DNA from: Flexivirga endophytica
GTDB taxonomy: Bacteria > Actinomycetota > Actinomycetes > Actinomycetales > Dermatophilaceae
Length of the DNA: 64,000 bases
Assembly: GCF_014640635.1 (NCBI RefSeq)
Contig: NZ_BMHI01000004.1
Span: forward strand, 186,001 to 250,000
Direction: 5' to 3'
In this document: positions 30,567-40,080 of the stretch, piece by piece
Layout: each line of letters opens with the position of its first letter
How positions within the stretch are numbered: the first letter of the stretch is position 1
Program-made: the position numbers and the translations under genes
The notes under the pieces: model-generated
The model's database searches: none
Told to the model about the DNA's origin: nothing
What the model saw: the letters and a program-made list of their open reading frames with translations, nothing else

Positions 30567-30621
30567 CCCCACGAAGTCTCTCCACCGCTTCGCGCCTCCG
30601 AATACTTCGCGGGGGCCGCGG
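30567..30621 (-). repeat. Dispersed CGAAG-palindrome element, copy 2
   Basis: Lies between sufB and sufD: left end CCCCACGAAG, right end CTTCGCGGGG, middle rich in GAAGCGG/CGCTTCGC. Same orientation as the copies at 10.9 and 46.6 kb. As RNA within the suf transcript it could form a hairpin; no T-run follows, so it is not a classical terminator. Confidence 0.75.
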
Positions 30622-30676
30622 TCGAGGACCGGCTTCCCGTAAAGCTCAGTTTCCTGGAAGGACCATTGACCCCACG

Positions 30677-31852
30677 ATGTCCCTGTTGACACCCGATGCG
30701 AAGACCCACGTCGACCCTGCCGCTCAGGCGTCGGTACCCGAAAAGTCCCGTGCCGAGCGCAAGACGTCGTTCGACGTCGCCGACTTCCCGCTGCCGCACG
30801 GCCGTGAGGAGGACTGGCGGTTCACACCGGTCGACCGACTGACCGGCCTGCTCGCGGACGAGCCGACTGCGGACGGCGCGGTCACCGTCGAGGTTTCCGA
30901 CCAGTCGGTGGTCGCCGAGCCACTGGCCGCTGATGAGGGTGTGCGTGGCACCGCGCTGGTGCCGGGCGACCGGGCCTCGGCGCTGGCGCACGCCAACAGC
31001 GCCAAGGCGCTGCATCTGAAGCTCGACGCCGAGACGGAGTACGACGAGCCGTTGCGGGTGACCGTGCACGGCAACGCCGGCAAGCGGTCCAACGGGCACG
31101 TCGTGATCGAGGCCGGGGTTCATTCCAAGGGGCTGGTGATCCTGGAGCACACCGGCTCCGGCGAGCACACGGCCAACGTCGAGGTCGTCGTCGGCGACGG
31201 CGCTCACCTGACCGTCGTCAGCCTGCAGCAGTGGGACGACGACGCACTGCACCTGGCGCAGCACGAGGCGCTGGTGGGCCGCGACGCGACATACCGACAC
31301 ATCGCCGTGACGTTGGGCGGCAAGGTCGTGCGGATCAACTCCAACGTCAAGTACGACGGCCCCGGCGGCGACGCGACCCTGCTGGGGGTCTACTTCGCCG
31401 ACGCCGGGCAGCACCTGGAGCACCGCACGTTCATCGATCACAACGCCGCGCGGACGAAGTCCCTGGTCACCTACAAGGGTGCACTGCAAGGGGAGTCGGC
31501 GCACTCGGTGTGGGTCGGCGACGTGCTGATCCGGGCCGAGGCCGAAGGCATCGAGACATACGAGCTCAATCGCAACCTGGTGCTCACCGACGGTGCGCGT
31601 GCCGACTCGGTGCCCAACCTGGAGATCGAGACCGGCGAGATCGCGGGAGCGGGACACGCCAGCTCCACCGGTCGGTTCGACGACGAGCAGTTGTTCTACC
31701 TGCAGGCACGCGGTATCCCCGAGGGCGAGGCACGTCGACTCGTGGTGCGCGGCTTCTTCGCCGATGTCATCAGCAAGATCGGGGTCCCGGCGGTCGTCGA
31801 GCCGCTCATGGAGGCGATCGACGCCGAGCTGGCGGCCGGAGCCCAGGTATGA
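30677..31852 (+). CDS. sufD: SufD, Fe-S scaffold subunit
   Basis: 391 residues. SufD forms a heterodimer with SufB and binds SufC. Seen: the N-terminal FPLPHGREEDWRFTPVDRL, the beta-helix core, ITKKL-like VVRINSNVKYDGPGGDATLLGVYFADAGQHLEHRTFIDH, and the C-terminal GHASSTGRFDDEQLFYLQARGIPEGEARRLVVRGFF. The TGA overlaps the ATG of the next gene by ATGA (31849-31852). Confidence 0.96.
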   Translation: MSLLTPDAKTHVDPAAQASVPEKSRAERKTSFDVADFPLPHGREEDWRFTPVDRLTGLLADEPTADGAVTVEVSDQSVVAEPLAADEGVRGTALVPGDRASALAHANSAKALHLKLDAETEYDEPLRVTVHGNAGKRSNGHVVIEAGVHSKGLVILEHTGSGEHTANVEVVVGDGAHLTVVSLQQWDDDALHLAQHEALVGRDATYRHIAVTLGGKVVRINSNVKYDGPGGDATLLGVYFADAGQHLEHRTFIDHNAARTKSLVTYKGALQGESAHSVWVGDVLIRAEAEGIETYELNRNLVLTDGARADSVPNLEIETGEIAGAGHASSTGRFDDEQLFYLQARGIPEGEARRLVVRGFFADVISKIGVPAVVEPLMEAIDAELAAGAQV

Positions 31853-32211
31853 GCGATACCGAGCAGGGTCTGGACACGGTCTCGGTCGGCGAAGGCGAGT
31901 TCGTCCGAGTGTGTGAGCTCGGCGAACTTCCCGTGGGCGAGCCTGCACTCGCCGAGATCAACGGTGTGCGCGTCGCGCTGGTGCGCGACGAGCAGGACGT
32001 GGTCCGCGCGGTCAACGACACCTGCAGCCACGCCAACGTGTCGTTGTCCGAGGGCGATGTCGACGGCTGCACGATCGAGTGCTGGCTGCACGGATCCCGC
32101 TTCGACCTCAACACCGGTGAACCCACCGGCCCGCCCGCGACGGCTCCGATTGCCGTCTACCCCGTACGCATTCAGGACGGCGACGTTTTCGTCTCCGTTC
32201 CCTCGAGCTGA
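31849..32211 (+). CDS. Rieske-type ferredoxin in the suf operon
   Basis: 120 residues. A small non-heme Rieske ferredoxin: CSHANVSLSEGDVDGCTIECWLHGSRFDLNTGEPTGPPA contains C-x-H and C-x2-H ligands for a [2Fe-2S] cluster. Genes of this type are standard between sufD and sufC in actinobacteria; an electron-donor role in cluster assembly is assumed. The start is fixed by ATGA overlap with sufD, since the open frame reaches far upstream. Confidence 0.94.
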   Translation: MSDTEQGLDTVSVGEGEFVRVCELGELPVGEPALAEINGVRVALVRDEQDVVRAVNDTCSHANVSLSEGDVDGCTIECWLHGSRFDLNTGEPTGPPATAPIAVYPVRIQDGDVFVSVPSS

Positions 32212-32229
32212 AGAAAGAGCTGGAAATAC

Positions 32230-32988
32230 ATGTCAACGCTGGAGATTCGCGATCTGCACGTGTCCGTCGACACCGACAAGGGCAGCAAGGAGATCCTCAA
32301 GGGTGTCAACCTGACGGTGAAGTCGGGTGAGACCCACGCGATCATGGGCCCGAACGGCTCGGGCAAGTCGACCCTCGCCTACAGCATCGCCGGGCACCCG
32401 AAGTACAACGTCACCAGTGGCACAGTCACCCTCGACGGCGAAGACGTCCTGGCGATGAAGGTCGACGAGCGCGCCCGCGCGGGCCTCTTCCTGGCCATGC
32501 AGTACCCCGTGGAGGTCCCGGGCGTCACGGTGTCCAACTTCCTGCGCACCGCCAAGACCGCGGTCGACGGTGAAGCTCCGAAGCTGCGCCACTGGGTCAA
32601 GGACATCAAGCAGTCGATGGCCGCGCTGCGGATGGACGACGGCTTCGCCGAGCGAGGCGTCAACGAAGGCTTCTCCGGTGGTGAGAAGAAGCGTCACGAG
32701 ATCCTGCAGTTGGAGCTGCTGAAGCCGAAGATGGCCATCCTCGACGAGACCGACTCCGGTCTGGACGTCGACGCGCTGCGGGTTGTCTCCGAGGGCGTCA
32801 ACCGGGTGAAGGACAGCACGGACGCCGGCGTTCTGCTGATCACCCACTACACGCGGATCCTGCGCTACATCAAGCCCGACCACGTGCACGTGTTCGTCAA
32901 CGGTCGCGTCGCCGAGGAGGGTGGCCCCGAGCTGGCCGACCGCCTCGAGGCCGAGGGCTACGACCGCTTCTTGACGCCGACGGCCTGA
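32230..32988 (+). CDS. sufC: SufC, Fe-S assembly ATPase
   Basis: 252 residues. An ABC-type ATPase that drives conformational change in SufBD. Walker A GPNGSGKSTLAYSIAGHP, signature FSGGEKKRHEILQL, Walker B MAILDETDSGLDVDAL and switch His LLITHYTRILRYI. The DETDSGLD variant is characteristic of SufC rather than transport ATPases. It lies 18 bp after the Rieske gene. Confidence 0.97.
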   Translation: MSTLEIRDLHVSVDTDKGSKEILKGVNLTVKSGETHAIMGPNGSGKSTLAYSIAGHPKYNVTSGTVTLDGEDVLAMKVDERARAGLFLAMQYPVEVPGVTVSNFLRTAKTAVDGEAPKLRHWVKDIKQSMAALRMDDGFAERGVNEGFSGGEKKRHEILQLELLKPKMAILDETDSGLDVDALRVVSEGVNRVKDSTDAGVLLITHYTRILRYIKPDHVHVFVNGRVAEEGGPELADRLEAEGYDRFLTPTA

Positions 32989-34343
<1,355 letters not shown>

Positions 34344-34344
<1 letters not shown>

Positions 34345-34814
34345 TGGATCTCTACCAAGAGCTGATCCTGGATCACTCCAAGCACCCCGCGCACGCCGGT
34401 CTGCGTGAGCCCTACGACGCACAGACGCACCACGTCAACACCACCTGCGGTGACGAGGTCACCCTCCGGGTTAACGTGTCTGGATCCGGCGAGGATGCAC
34501 AGGTCGAGGACGTCTCCTACGACTCGATCGGTTGCTCGATCTCGGTCGCCTCCGCCTCGGTCCTGGCCGAGGAAGTGATCGGACACCCGGTCGCTGAGAC
34601 GCTGCGGACCTTCGAGGCGATGCGCCACATGCTCACCTCCAAGGGACAGGACGCCGGCGATGAGGAAATCATCGGCGACGGCGTAGCGTTTGCTGGAGTG
34701 TCGAAGTACCCCGCACGGGTCAAATGCGCACTGCTGCCCTGGGCGGCATACACCGACGCGCTGGCGCAGGCCGGCGTGGACATCAGTTCCGCCACCACCA
34801 GAACGGGAGATTGA
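34344..34814 (+). CDS. sufU: SufU, sulfur-transfer zinc protein
   Basis: 156 residues. SufU accepts persulfide from SufS. Conserved ligands: NTTCGDEV, SIGCSISVASASVL and RVKCALLPW, giving three Cys plus Asp for zinc. The 15-20-residue insertion between the second and third Cys that separates SufU from IscU is present. Overlaps the sufS stop by one base, typical of coupled sufS-sufU. Confidence 0.96.
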
Positions 34815-34816
34815 TC

Positions 34817-35143
34817 ATGGCTGAGGTAGCCACCCCGCCGAATGTCGCGGACGTCGAGGAGGCGCTGCGTGACGTCGTGGACCCCGAGCTCGGCATCAAC
34901 GTCGTCGACCTCGGGCTGATCTACGGCATCACCGTCGACTCCGACAACGCCGCGGTCATCGACATGACCCTGACGTCGGCAGCCTGCCCGCTGACCGACG
35001 TGATCGAGGACCAGACCGCTGCCGCCCTCGAGGGCCTGGTCGAGTCGCACCGCATCAACTGGGTGTGGATGCCGCCGTGGGGCCCGGACAAGATCACCGA
35101 CGACGGGCGCGAGCAGCTGCGCGCGCTCGGCTTCAACATCTGA
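34817..35143 (+). CDS. sufT: SufT-like MIP18/DUF59 family Fe-S maturation protein
   Basis: 108 residues from ATG 34817, 2 bp after sufU. The DUF59 fold marks are DVEEALRDVVDPELGINVVDLGLIYGI, MTLTSAACPLTDVIEDQ with the reactive Cys, and a C-terminal Pro/Trp-rich WVWMPPWGPDKITDDGREQLRALGF. The family helps load Fe-S clusters onto target proteins. Last gene of the suf operon; a long inverted repeat follows 16 bp later. Confidence 0.95.
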   Translation: MAEVATPPNVADVEEALRDVVDPELGINVVDLGLIYGITVDSDNAAVIDMTLTSAACPLTDVIEDQTAAALEGLVESHRINWVWMPPWGPDKITDDGREQLRALGFNI

Positions 35144-35158
35144 TCTGAGCCGCCCCTT

Positions 35159-35257
35159 TCGCCGAGAGGACAGGCGACGGCCGAGAGGATAGGCGAATCA
35201 GCCCTCAAAACGGCCTTTTTGCCTATCCTCTCGGTGATCCGGTGTCCTCTCGGCGAA
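35159..35257. terminator. Large compound inverted repeat between convergent genes
   Basis: Left arm 35159-35194 and right arm 35221-35257 pair as TCGCCGAGAGGACA with TGTCCTCTCGGCGA and CCGAGAGGATAGGC with GCCTATCCTCTCGG, with an unpaired inner bulge of about 9 bases. The motif CGAGAGGAYA therefore occurs four times, twice on each strand. The loop holds CAAAACGGCCTTTTTG, itself self-complementary with a T-run. It lies between the suf operon and a convergent gene and could act as a two-way terminator, but its size and duplicated arms are unusual. Confidence 0.7.
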
Positions 35258-35275
35258 GAGTGTGCTCCGGTCAGG

Positions 35276-35851
35276 TCACCACCTGTGGGCGACGTCGATC
35301 ACCAGTCGTTGTCCTGTCGGGTCCTGTATGACGAACGCCCGCATCGGCAGTCGTGCGCGCACACCGAGCCCGAAGGTGCTCTTACCCTCGAAGGACGCGA
35401 TGAGCGCGACCTGACGGAAGGTCCGGTATCCGGTCACGTCGGTGACGTGCCGAGGATCTGCGGGTCGGTAGGTCGGATTCCCCCGGGAGTCCGATGCCGC
35501 CGCATTCACATCGATCTGCAGGCGAGCCGCGCCGCTGAGCGGCACGGGCATGCCGGACGGTCCGCTGACAGCGCTGACGTACCGCACGCGGTATCCGGTG
35601 CTGTGGCCGTAGCCGCCGAGATCGAGGACGAGCCGGTCGTAGCACGTGTGCTGACCGGAGCGGGCACCGCGCACGGTGTCCGACGTGAGCGCAGCCGAGA
35701 CCTTGGCGGTCGAACCCCAGGTGATGCCGCAGTACGGCGCGGCCTGCGCCGACCCGGAGGCTGCCAGGGGTATGACGGTGGCTGCAGTCAGACCACACAC
35801 CGCAAGCGCAGCCTTGCTGCGCAAACCACCCCGAACTTTGGTGTGAGACAT
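35276..35851 (-). CDS. Secreted AMIN-like domain protein
   Basis: 191 residues with a signal peptide (basic KVRGGLRSK, hydrophobic AALAVCGLTAATVIPLAAS, cleavage near AQA). The mature part, about 155 residues, reads YCGITWGSTAK...YDRLVLDLGGYGHSTGYRVRYV...GYRTFRQVALIASFEGKSTFGLGVRARLPMRAFVI..RLVIDVAH, the pattern of the AMIN-like fold found in exported actinobacterial proteins that may bind envelope glycans. Function unknown. A strong hairpin precedes the start. Confidence 0.8.
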   Translation of the reverse strand: MSHTKVRGGLRSKAALAVCGLTAATVIPLAASGSAQAAPYCGITWGSTAKVSAALTSDTVRGARSGQHTCYDRLVLDLGGYGHSTGYRVRYVSAVSGPSGMPVPLSGAARLQIDVNAAASDSRGNPTYRPADPRHVTDVTGYRTFRQVALIASFEGKSTFGLGVRARLPMRAFVIQDPTGQRLVIDVAHRW

Positions 35852-35863
35852 GACGTTTCCTTC

Positions 35864-35900
35864 CCTTCTTGCACACCACGGAGTGTGGTGTGCAAGAAGG
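35864..35900 (-). promoter_or_regulatory. Perfect 16-bp hairpin just upstream of the AMIN-like gene
   Basis: CCTTCTTGCACACCAC (35864-35879) and its exact complement GTGGTGTGCAAGAAGG (35885-35900) with a 5-base loop. On the minus strand the stem ends 12 bases before the ATG; a GAAGGAA ribosome-binding run lies between stem and ATG. Position and strength suggest mRNA stabilisation or control of translation of the AMIN-like gene (inference). Confidence 0.7.
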
Positions 35901-35907
35901 ACGCCGT

Positions 35908-35936
35908 CGTCATACGGGAGGTTGCTCGGTATGCCG
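35908..35936. repeat. Facing pair of CGNCATAC octamers
   Basis: CGTCATAC at 35908-35915 and GTATGCCG at 35929-35936, inverted with 13 bases between. One of the few intergenic occurrences of the octamer that is otherwise spread through coding regions. The rest of the 126-base gap to the metalloprotease gene is featureless apart from the adjacent hairpin. Confidence 0.6.
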
Positions 35937-35977
35937 AGATCTTTGTGACACAGATCACATCGACGCGTGCCGGAGAG

Positions 35978-36961
35978 CTACTCGACGCTGGCGGCGTCGA
36001 AGGTGTTGCAGGCATTGAGACTGCCCTTGTCGTAGCCGACCTTGAACCACTTCTGGCGTGCCGCGGACGAGCCGTGGGTCCAGGTCTCCGGGGTGACCCG
36101 TCCCTGCGCCTTCTGCTGGATCCGGTCGTCGCCGACCGCTGCCGCCGCGGACAGGGCGGAGTCGATGTCCGAGGAGTTGATCTTCTTCAGCAGCGGGTCG
36201 ATCGTGACGCCGTTCTGGCCGTTACGTGAGCCGTCGGCATACGAGACCCAGATGCCGGCGAAGCAGTCGGCCTGCAACTCGGTGCGGACCGAGGCGGACT
36301 CGGCGCCCTTCGGGTCCTGCTGGGCGCGACCGAGCAGCCCGAGGATGTCCTGGATGTGGTGGCCGTATTCGTGCGCGAGCACGTATTCCTTGGCCAGCTG
36401 GCCGCCGTCGGAGCCGTACTGGCTCTGCAGCTCCTGGAAGAACCCGGCGTCGATGTAGACCTGCTTGTCCAGCGGGCAGTAGAACGGCCCCATCTCGGTC
36501 GTTGCGGTGCCGCAACCGGACTGCATCTGCCCGGAGTAGACCTTGGTGATCGCGGGGGAGTAGTCCTTGTTCGCGGTCTTGGGGAGGTAGACCTTCCAGA
36601 AGCCCTCGACGCTGGCGACGGTGCCCTTGATCAGACACAGGTCGTTCTTGTTGGCGTCGGCCCCGGTCTTGCACTGGTCCAGTTGCTGCTGGATGGCGTC
36701 GCCGCCGGAGTCGATCTGGTCCTGGCCGTAGGGGTTGGCCTGGTTGCCGTTGAGTTGCCCGGCGTAACCGCCGCCGCCCCCGGAGCCGCCGGTCAGATCG
36801 CCACCGAAGAGCACCATGAGAATCATCACGATCACGCCGCCGACACCGCCGACCGCCATACCGCCGGGCATCAGGCCGCCGACGCCGCCCCCGCCTCCGC
36901 CACCGCTGCCGCCACTGGAGACGTCGCCGGTGCCGATGTTGGCGTTGTCGTTGAACGTCAC
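35978..36961 (-). CDS. Neutral zinc metallopeptidase, membrane-anchored (YpfJ/KPN_02809 type)
   Basis: 327 residues from GTG 36961, preceded by AAGGGAAC; a longer ATG frame adds 45 unrelated residues. After VTFNDNANIGTGDVSSGG come Gly-rich linkers on both sides of one membrane helix (MAVGGVGGVIVMILMVLF), then a zinc peptidase domain: VLAHEYGHHIQD is the HExxH site (HEYGH) and RTELQADCFAGIW gives the third ligand. Several Cys residues suggest disulfides outside the membrane. The substrate is unknown. Confidence 0.92.
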   Translation of the reverse strand: MTFNDNANIGTGDVSSGGSGGGGGGGVGGLMPGGMAVGGVGGVIVMILMVLFGGDLTGGSGGGGGYAGQLNGNQANPYGQDQIDSGGDAIQQQLDQCKTGADANKNDLCLIKGTVASVEGFWKVYLPKTANKDYSPAITKVYSGQMQSGCGTATTEMGPFYCPLDKQVYIDAGFFQELQSQYGSDGGQLAKEYVLAHEYGHHIQDILGLLGRAQQDPKGAESASVRTELQADCFAGIWVSYADGSRNGQNGVTIDPLLKKINSSDIDSALSAAAAVGDDRIQQKAQGRVTPETWTHGSSAARQKWFKVGYDKGSLNACNTFDAASVE

Positions 36962-37125
36962 GGCAGGTTCCCTTCGTTGCTGCGACACCGAAAACGGATT
37001 GGGGCGTCGCTGACCCTGGACGTAGACTAGCGAGTGAACAGCTTCGGGCGCCTGAAGCACGCGCTGAGCACGGCGTAGCGGCAGGCGCTCCGTCATGTGT
37101 GAGAAGCCATCAGAAAGGAAGCGTC

Positions 37126-38724
37126 GTGATCACCGCACAGGGGATCGAGTTGCGTGCGGGGTCACGGATCCTTCTCGAGGAGGCCACCTTCCGGGTCGCT
37201 GCGGGTGATCGGGTTGGTCTGGTCGGCCGGAACGGCGCCGGCAAGACGACGCTGACCAAGGTGCTCGCGGGCGAGGGGCAACCGGCTGCGGGCACGGTGA
37301 CCTCGTCGGGGGAGATCGGCTATCTGCCGCAGGATCCGCGCACCGGCGATCTGTCGATGCTGGCGCGTGATCGCATCCTGTCGGCGCGCGGGCTGGACAT
37401 CGTCCTGCGTGATCTGCGTGCCGCGGAGAAGGCAATGGCGGACGAGGACGAGGAGAAGCGCGAGCGTGCGATGCGTCGCTACTCGCGGCTGGACGCCGAG
37501 TTCCTCGGCAAGGGCGGGTATGCCGCCGAGTCCGAGGCCGCATCGTTGGCCTCGTCGCTGGCTCTGCCCGGCCGCGTGCTGGACCAGCCGCTCGAGACGC
37601 TGTCCGGTGGACAGCGTCGGCGTGTCGAGCTTGCCCGGATCCTCTTCTCGGGCGCCGAGTCGTTACTCCTCGACGAGCCGACCAACCACCTGGACGCCGA
37701 CTCGGTGCACTGGCTGCGCGATTACCTGAAGACCTACTCCGGCGGACTGGTGATCATCAGTCACGACGTCGAGATGCTCGATCAGGTCGTCAACAGGGTC
37801 TTCCACCTGGACGCCAACCGCGCGGAGATCGACCAGTACAACGTCGGCTGGAAGACCTACCTGAAGCAGCGGGAGACCGACGAGCGCAGGCGGCATCGGG
37901 AGCGGCAGAACGCCGAGAAGAAGGCCGGCGCGTTGCTGGCCCAGGCCGAGAAGATGCGCTACAAGGCGACGAAGGCGACAGCCGCCCAGAACATGATCCG
38001 GCGTGCCGAGCGGATGCTGCAGAGCGCCGAAGGCACGCGCCAGCAGGACAAGGTCGCCAAGCTGCGCTTCCCGACGCCGGCCTCCTCTGGCAAGACCCCG
38101 TTGATGGCGCAGGGCCTGTCGCGCTCCTACGGATCGCTGGAGATCTTCACCGACGTCGACCTGGCGATCGATCGCGGGTCCAAGGTCGTGGTGCTCGGAC
38201 TGAACGGCGCGGGCAAGACGACCTTGCTGCGGATCCTGGCCGGCGTCGATCAGCCGGACACCGGTGAGGTGCAACCCGGTCACGGCCTCAAGCTGGGCTA
38301 CTACGCGCAGGAGCACGAGAACCTCGACGTAGATCGCACGGTGCTGGCCAACATGAAGTCCGCGGCACCGGATCTGGACGAGACCGAGACCCGCAAGGTT
38401 CTGGGATCGTTCCTCTTCAGCGGCGACGACGTCGAGAAGCCGGCCAGGGTGTTGTCCGGTGGCGAGAAGACGCGGCTTTCCCTTGCGCTGCTTGTGGTTT
38501 CGGCTGCGAACGTGCTGCTGCTCGACGAGCCGACGAACAACCTCGACCCGGCGTCCCGCGAGGAGATCCTCGGTGCGCTGCGGGCGTTCGAGGGAGCCGT
38601 CGTGCTCGTCACCCACGACCCTGGCGCGGTCGAGGCGCTCGAGCCGGAGCGCGTGTTGCTGCTGCCGGACGGCGTCGAGGACCTGTGGGGCCCGGACTAC
38701 CAGGACCTGGTCGAGCTCGCCTGA
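37126..38724 (+). CDS. ABC-F family ATPase
   Basis: 532 residues from GTG 37126, 6 bases after AGAAAGGAAG. Two ABC domains without membrane segments: Walker A GRNGAGKTT and GLNGAGKTT, signatures LSGGQRRRVELARIL and LSGGEKTRLSLALLV, Walker B LLLDEPTNHLD and LLLDEPTNNLD, joined by a charged linker (about residues 240-310, rich in Arg/Lys/Glu). ABC-F proteins act on ribosomes in translation or antibiotic protection; this one looks like a housekeeping actinobacterial type, but resistance cannot be excluded from sequence. Confidence 0.9.
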   Translation: MITAQGIELRAGSRILLEEATFRVAAGDRVGLVGRNGAGKTTLTKVLAGEGQPAAGTVTSSGEIGYLPQDPRTGDLSMLARDRILSARGLDIVLRDLRAAEKAMADEDEEKRERAMRRYSRLDAEFLGKGGYAAESEAASLASSLALPGRVLDQPLETLSGGQRRRVELARILFSGAESLLLDEPTNHLDADSVHWLRDYLKTYSGGLVIISHDVEMLDQVVNRVFHLDANRAEIDQYNVGWKTYLKQRETDERRRHRERQNAEKKAGALLAQAEKMRYKATKATAAQNMIRRAERMLQSAEGTRQQDKVAKLRFPTPASSGKTPLMAQGLSRSYGSLEIFTDVDLAIDRGSKVVVLGLNGAGKTTLLRILAGVDQPDTGEVQPGHGLKLGYYAQEHENLDVDRTVLANMKSAAPDLDETETRKVLGSFLFSGDDVEKPARVLSGGEKTRLSLALLVVSAANVLLLDEPTNNLDPASREEILGALRAFEGAVVLVTHDPGAVEALEPERVLLLPDGVEDLWGPDYQDLVELA

Positions 38725-38725
38725 G

Positions 38726-38802
38726 CGTGATTTTGGGACGACGGTCGTTCCGATGTCGCGAGCTTGGGCCCAGGAGGTGCGATTTTGGGACGACGGTCGT
38801 TC
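38726..38802 (+). repeat. Two GACGACGGTCGT palindromic repeats, 52 bp apart
   Basis: Cores at 38726-38750 and 38780-38802, both with GATTTTGGGACGACGGTCGT; GATTT starts at 38729 and 38781 (52 bp). The spacer sequence differs from the spacers at 1.4 kb and 39.9 kb. The array begins 2 bp after the ABC-F stop and ends 8 bp before the DUF559 gene's stop codon. Confidence 0.88.
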
Positions 38803-38810
38803 CGATTGCA

Positions 38811-39743
38811 TCAGCCGAAGTGGCGCCGCCATTCCTGCTGGAGGTGAATGTCGGTCGCGCCGGCGAGAACGAGTGCGTCGGCTATCCGCTTGAGCACGTC
38901 GAGAGGGGCCGCGTACAACGTCGACGACGTGATGATGATGAAGCGCCAGCCCATCGCCTCGAGCTCTTCACGACGCAGAATGTCTTCGTTCCACTGATTG
39001 ATCTGCTCGATGTGGTGCCGTCCGTCGAACTCCACTCCGACTTTGTACTCCTCGAAGGCGAGGTCGATTTTGCGGCTGGCGCGTCGGGTGGTTCCGTGCA
39101 CCACGAGGTTGAGGGTGGGCTCGGGAAGTCCGCCGCTCACCATCAGCAGCCGAAGGCGGCTCTCGTTCGGTGAGTCGACCCGGCTCCGAACCAATTTCGC
39201 GACGGCGCGAGCGTGGCTCGCCCCGTGGGCTGACGAATCTGCGACGAAACGCTGTATGTCGGAGGGCGTGCAATCCGACCGTCGCACCAGCGAATCGCCG
39301 AGAACGAGCAGGTCGGCGAACTCCAGCGACCGCGCGAGGTCCAGAAACGTCTGCGGGGGTGCGGTAGCCCAAACGCCTTTTACAAGTACGAGTCTCGGTG
39401 GATGTGTGTAGAACCGAAGTTTGATGCCGTCTCTCTTGCACTTGTGCCGGACGGTGGTGCCAAGATGCAGATTCGATGCGCCCGGCGCTATTCCACCGAG
39501 CAGCCGCGACGCGCTGTGCTCGGTTGCGAACGCCGCGCTGGGCACGACCCGGAGAGCGAACGCGACCTCGTCGGCATACGTCGGACTTGCGCTGGTCTTC
39601 ACATAACCACCCCAGAAGACCTGTCGGAAGTCGTCCCCGGCTGCGAGGTCGCGTGGCCGGAGTCCGGCGGCAAGCGCCTCGTCGGTGGTGAAGAAGTCCG
39701 AGAGCCGAGAGGCAGGTCCCAGAAGCGGCGCTGGCGAGGTCAT
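38811..39743 (-). CDS. DUF559 (Vsr-like) nuclease-domain protein with AbiEi-like N-terminus
   Basis: 310 residues from ATG 39743 (the frame stays open upstream into the repeat array). Residues about 10-75 look like the winged-helix antitoxin domain of AbiEi proteins (FFTTDEALAAGLRPRDLAAGDDFRQVFWGGYV). Residues about 215-305 form a DUF559 nuclease-like domain, related to very-short-patch endonucleases: KIDLAFEEYKVGVEFDGRHHIEQINQWNEDILRREELEAMGWRFIIITSSTL, with D..., E.D acidic positions of a PD-(D/E)xK core. The gene is visibly richer in A/T than its neighbours and is enclosed by repeat arrays on both sides, hinting at transfer. Activity is unproven. Confidence 0.82.
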   Translation of the reverse strand: MTSPAPLLGPASRLSDFFTTDEALAAGLRPRDLAAGDDFRQVFWGGYVKTSASPTYADEVAFALRVVPSAAFATEHSASRLLGGIAPGASNLHLGTTVRHKCKRDGIKLRFYTHPPRLVLVKGVWATAPPQTFLDLARSLEFADLLVLGDSLVRRSDCTPSDIQRFVADSSAHGASHARAVAKLVRSRVDSPNESRLRLLMVSGGLPEPTLNLVVHGTTRRASRKIDLAFEEYKVGVEFDGRHHIEQINQWNEDILRREELEAMGWRFIIITSSTLYAAPLDVLKRIADALVLAGATDIHLQQEWRRHFG

Positions 39744-39811
39744 CACAGCACAGTTGCAGAGAGATGGCGATCGCCGCAGAAGTTGTCCACAGGGCCCGAT
39801 GGCGCTGCTCA

Positions 39812-40043
39812 CGTGATTTTGGGACGACGGTCGTTCTGATTGCGCTGGACTGGGGCGTGCTCACGTGATTTTGGGACGACGGTCGTTCTGATTGCGCTGG
39901 AATGGGCGGTGCTTACGTGATTTTGGGACGACGGTCGTTCTGATTGCGCTGGAATGGGCGGTGCTTACGTGATTTTGGGACGACGGTCGTTCTGATTGCG
40001 CTGGACTGGGGCGTGCTTACGTGATTTTGGGACGACGGTCGTT
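39812..40043 (+). repeat. Five-copy array of the GACGACGGTCGT palindrome, period 52 bp
   Basis: Cores start at 39812, 39864, 39916, 39968 and 40020, exactly 52 bases apart, each CGTGATTTTGGGACGACGGT plus CGTTC (last copy CGTTT). The spacers of about 27 bases here are near-identical (TGATTGCGCTGGAATGGGCG type), so this is a tandem repeat and not CRISPR. Together with 39744-39811 it fills the 337-base gap between the DUF559 gene and the CGNR gene. All copies in the window run in the same orientation. Confidence 0.93.
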
Positions 40044-40080
40044 TGGAAGGTGCGGGTATGGCGACCGCCCCGGGCCGCTA

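Noticed and set aside
39812-40043. CRISPR array
   Set aside because: Repeat length and spacing look CRISPR-like (about 24 plus 28 bases), but the spacers within this array are almost identical, no cas genes are near and copies exist as isolated pairs.
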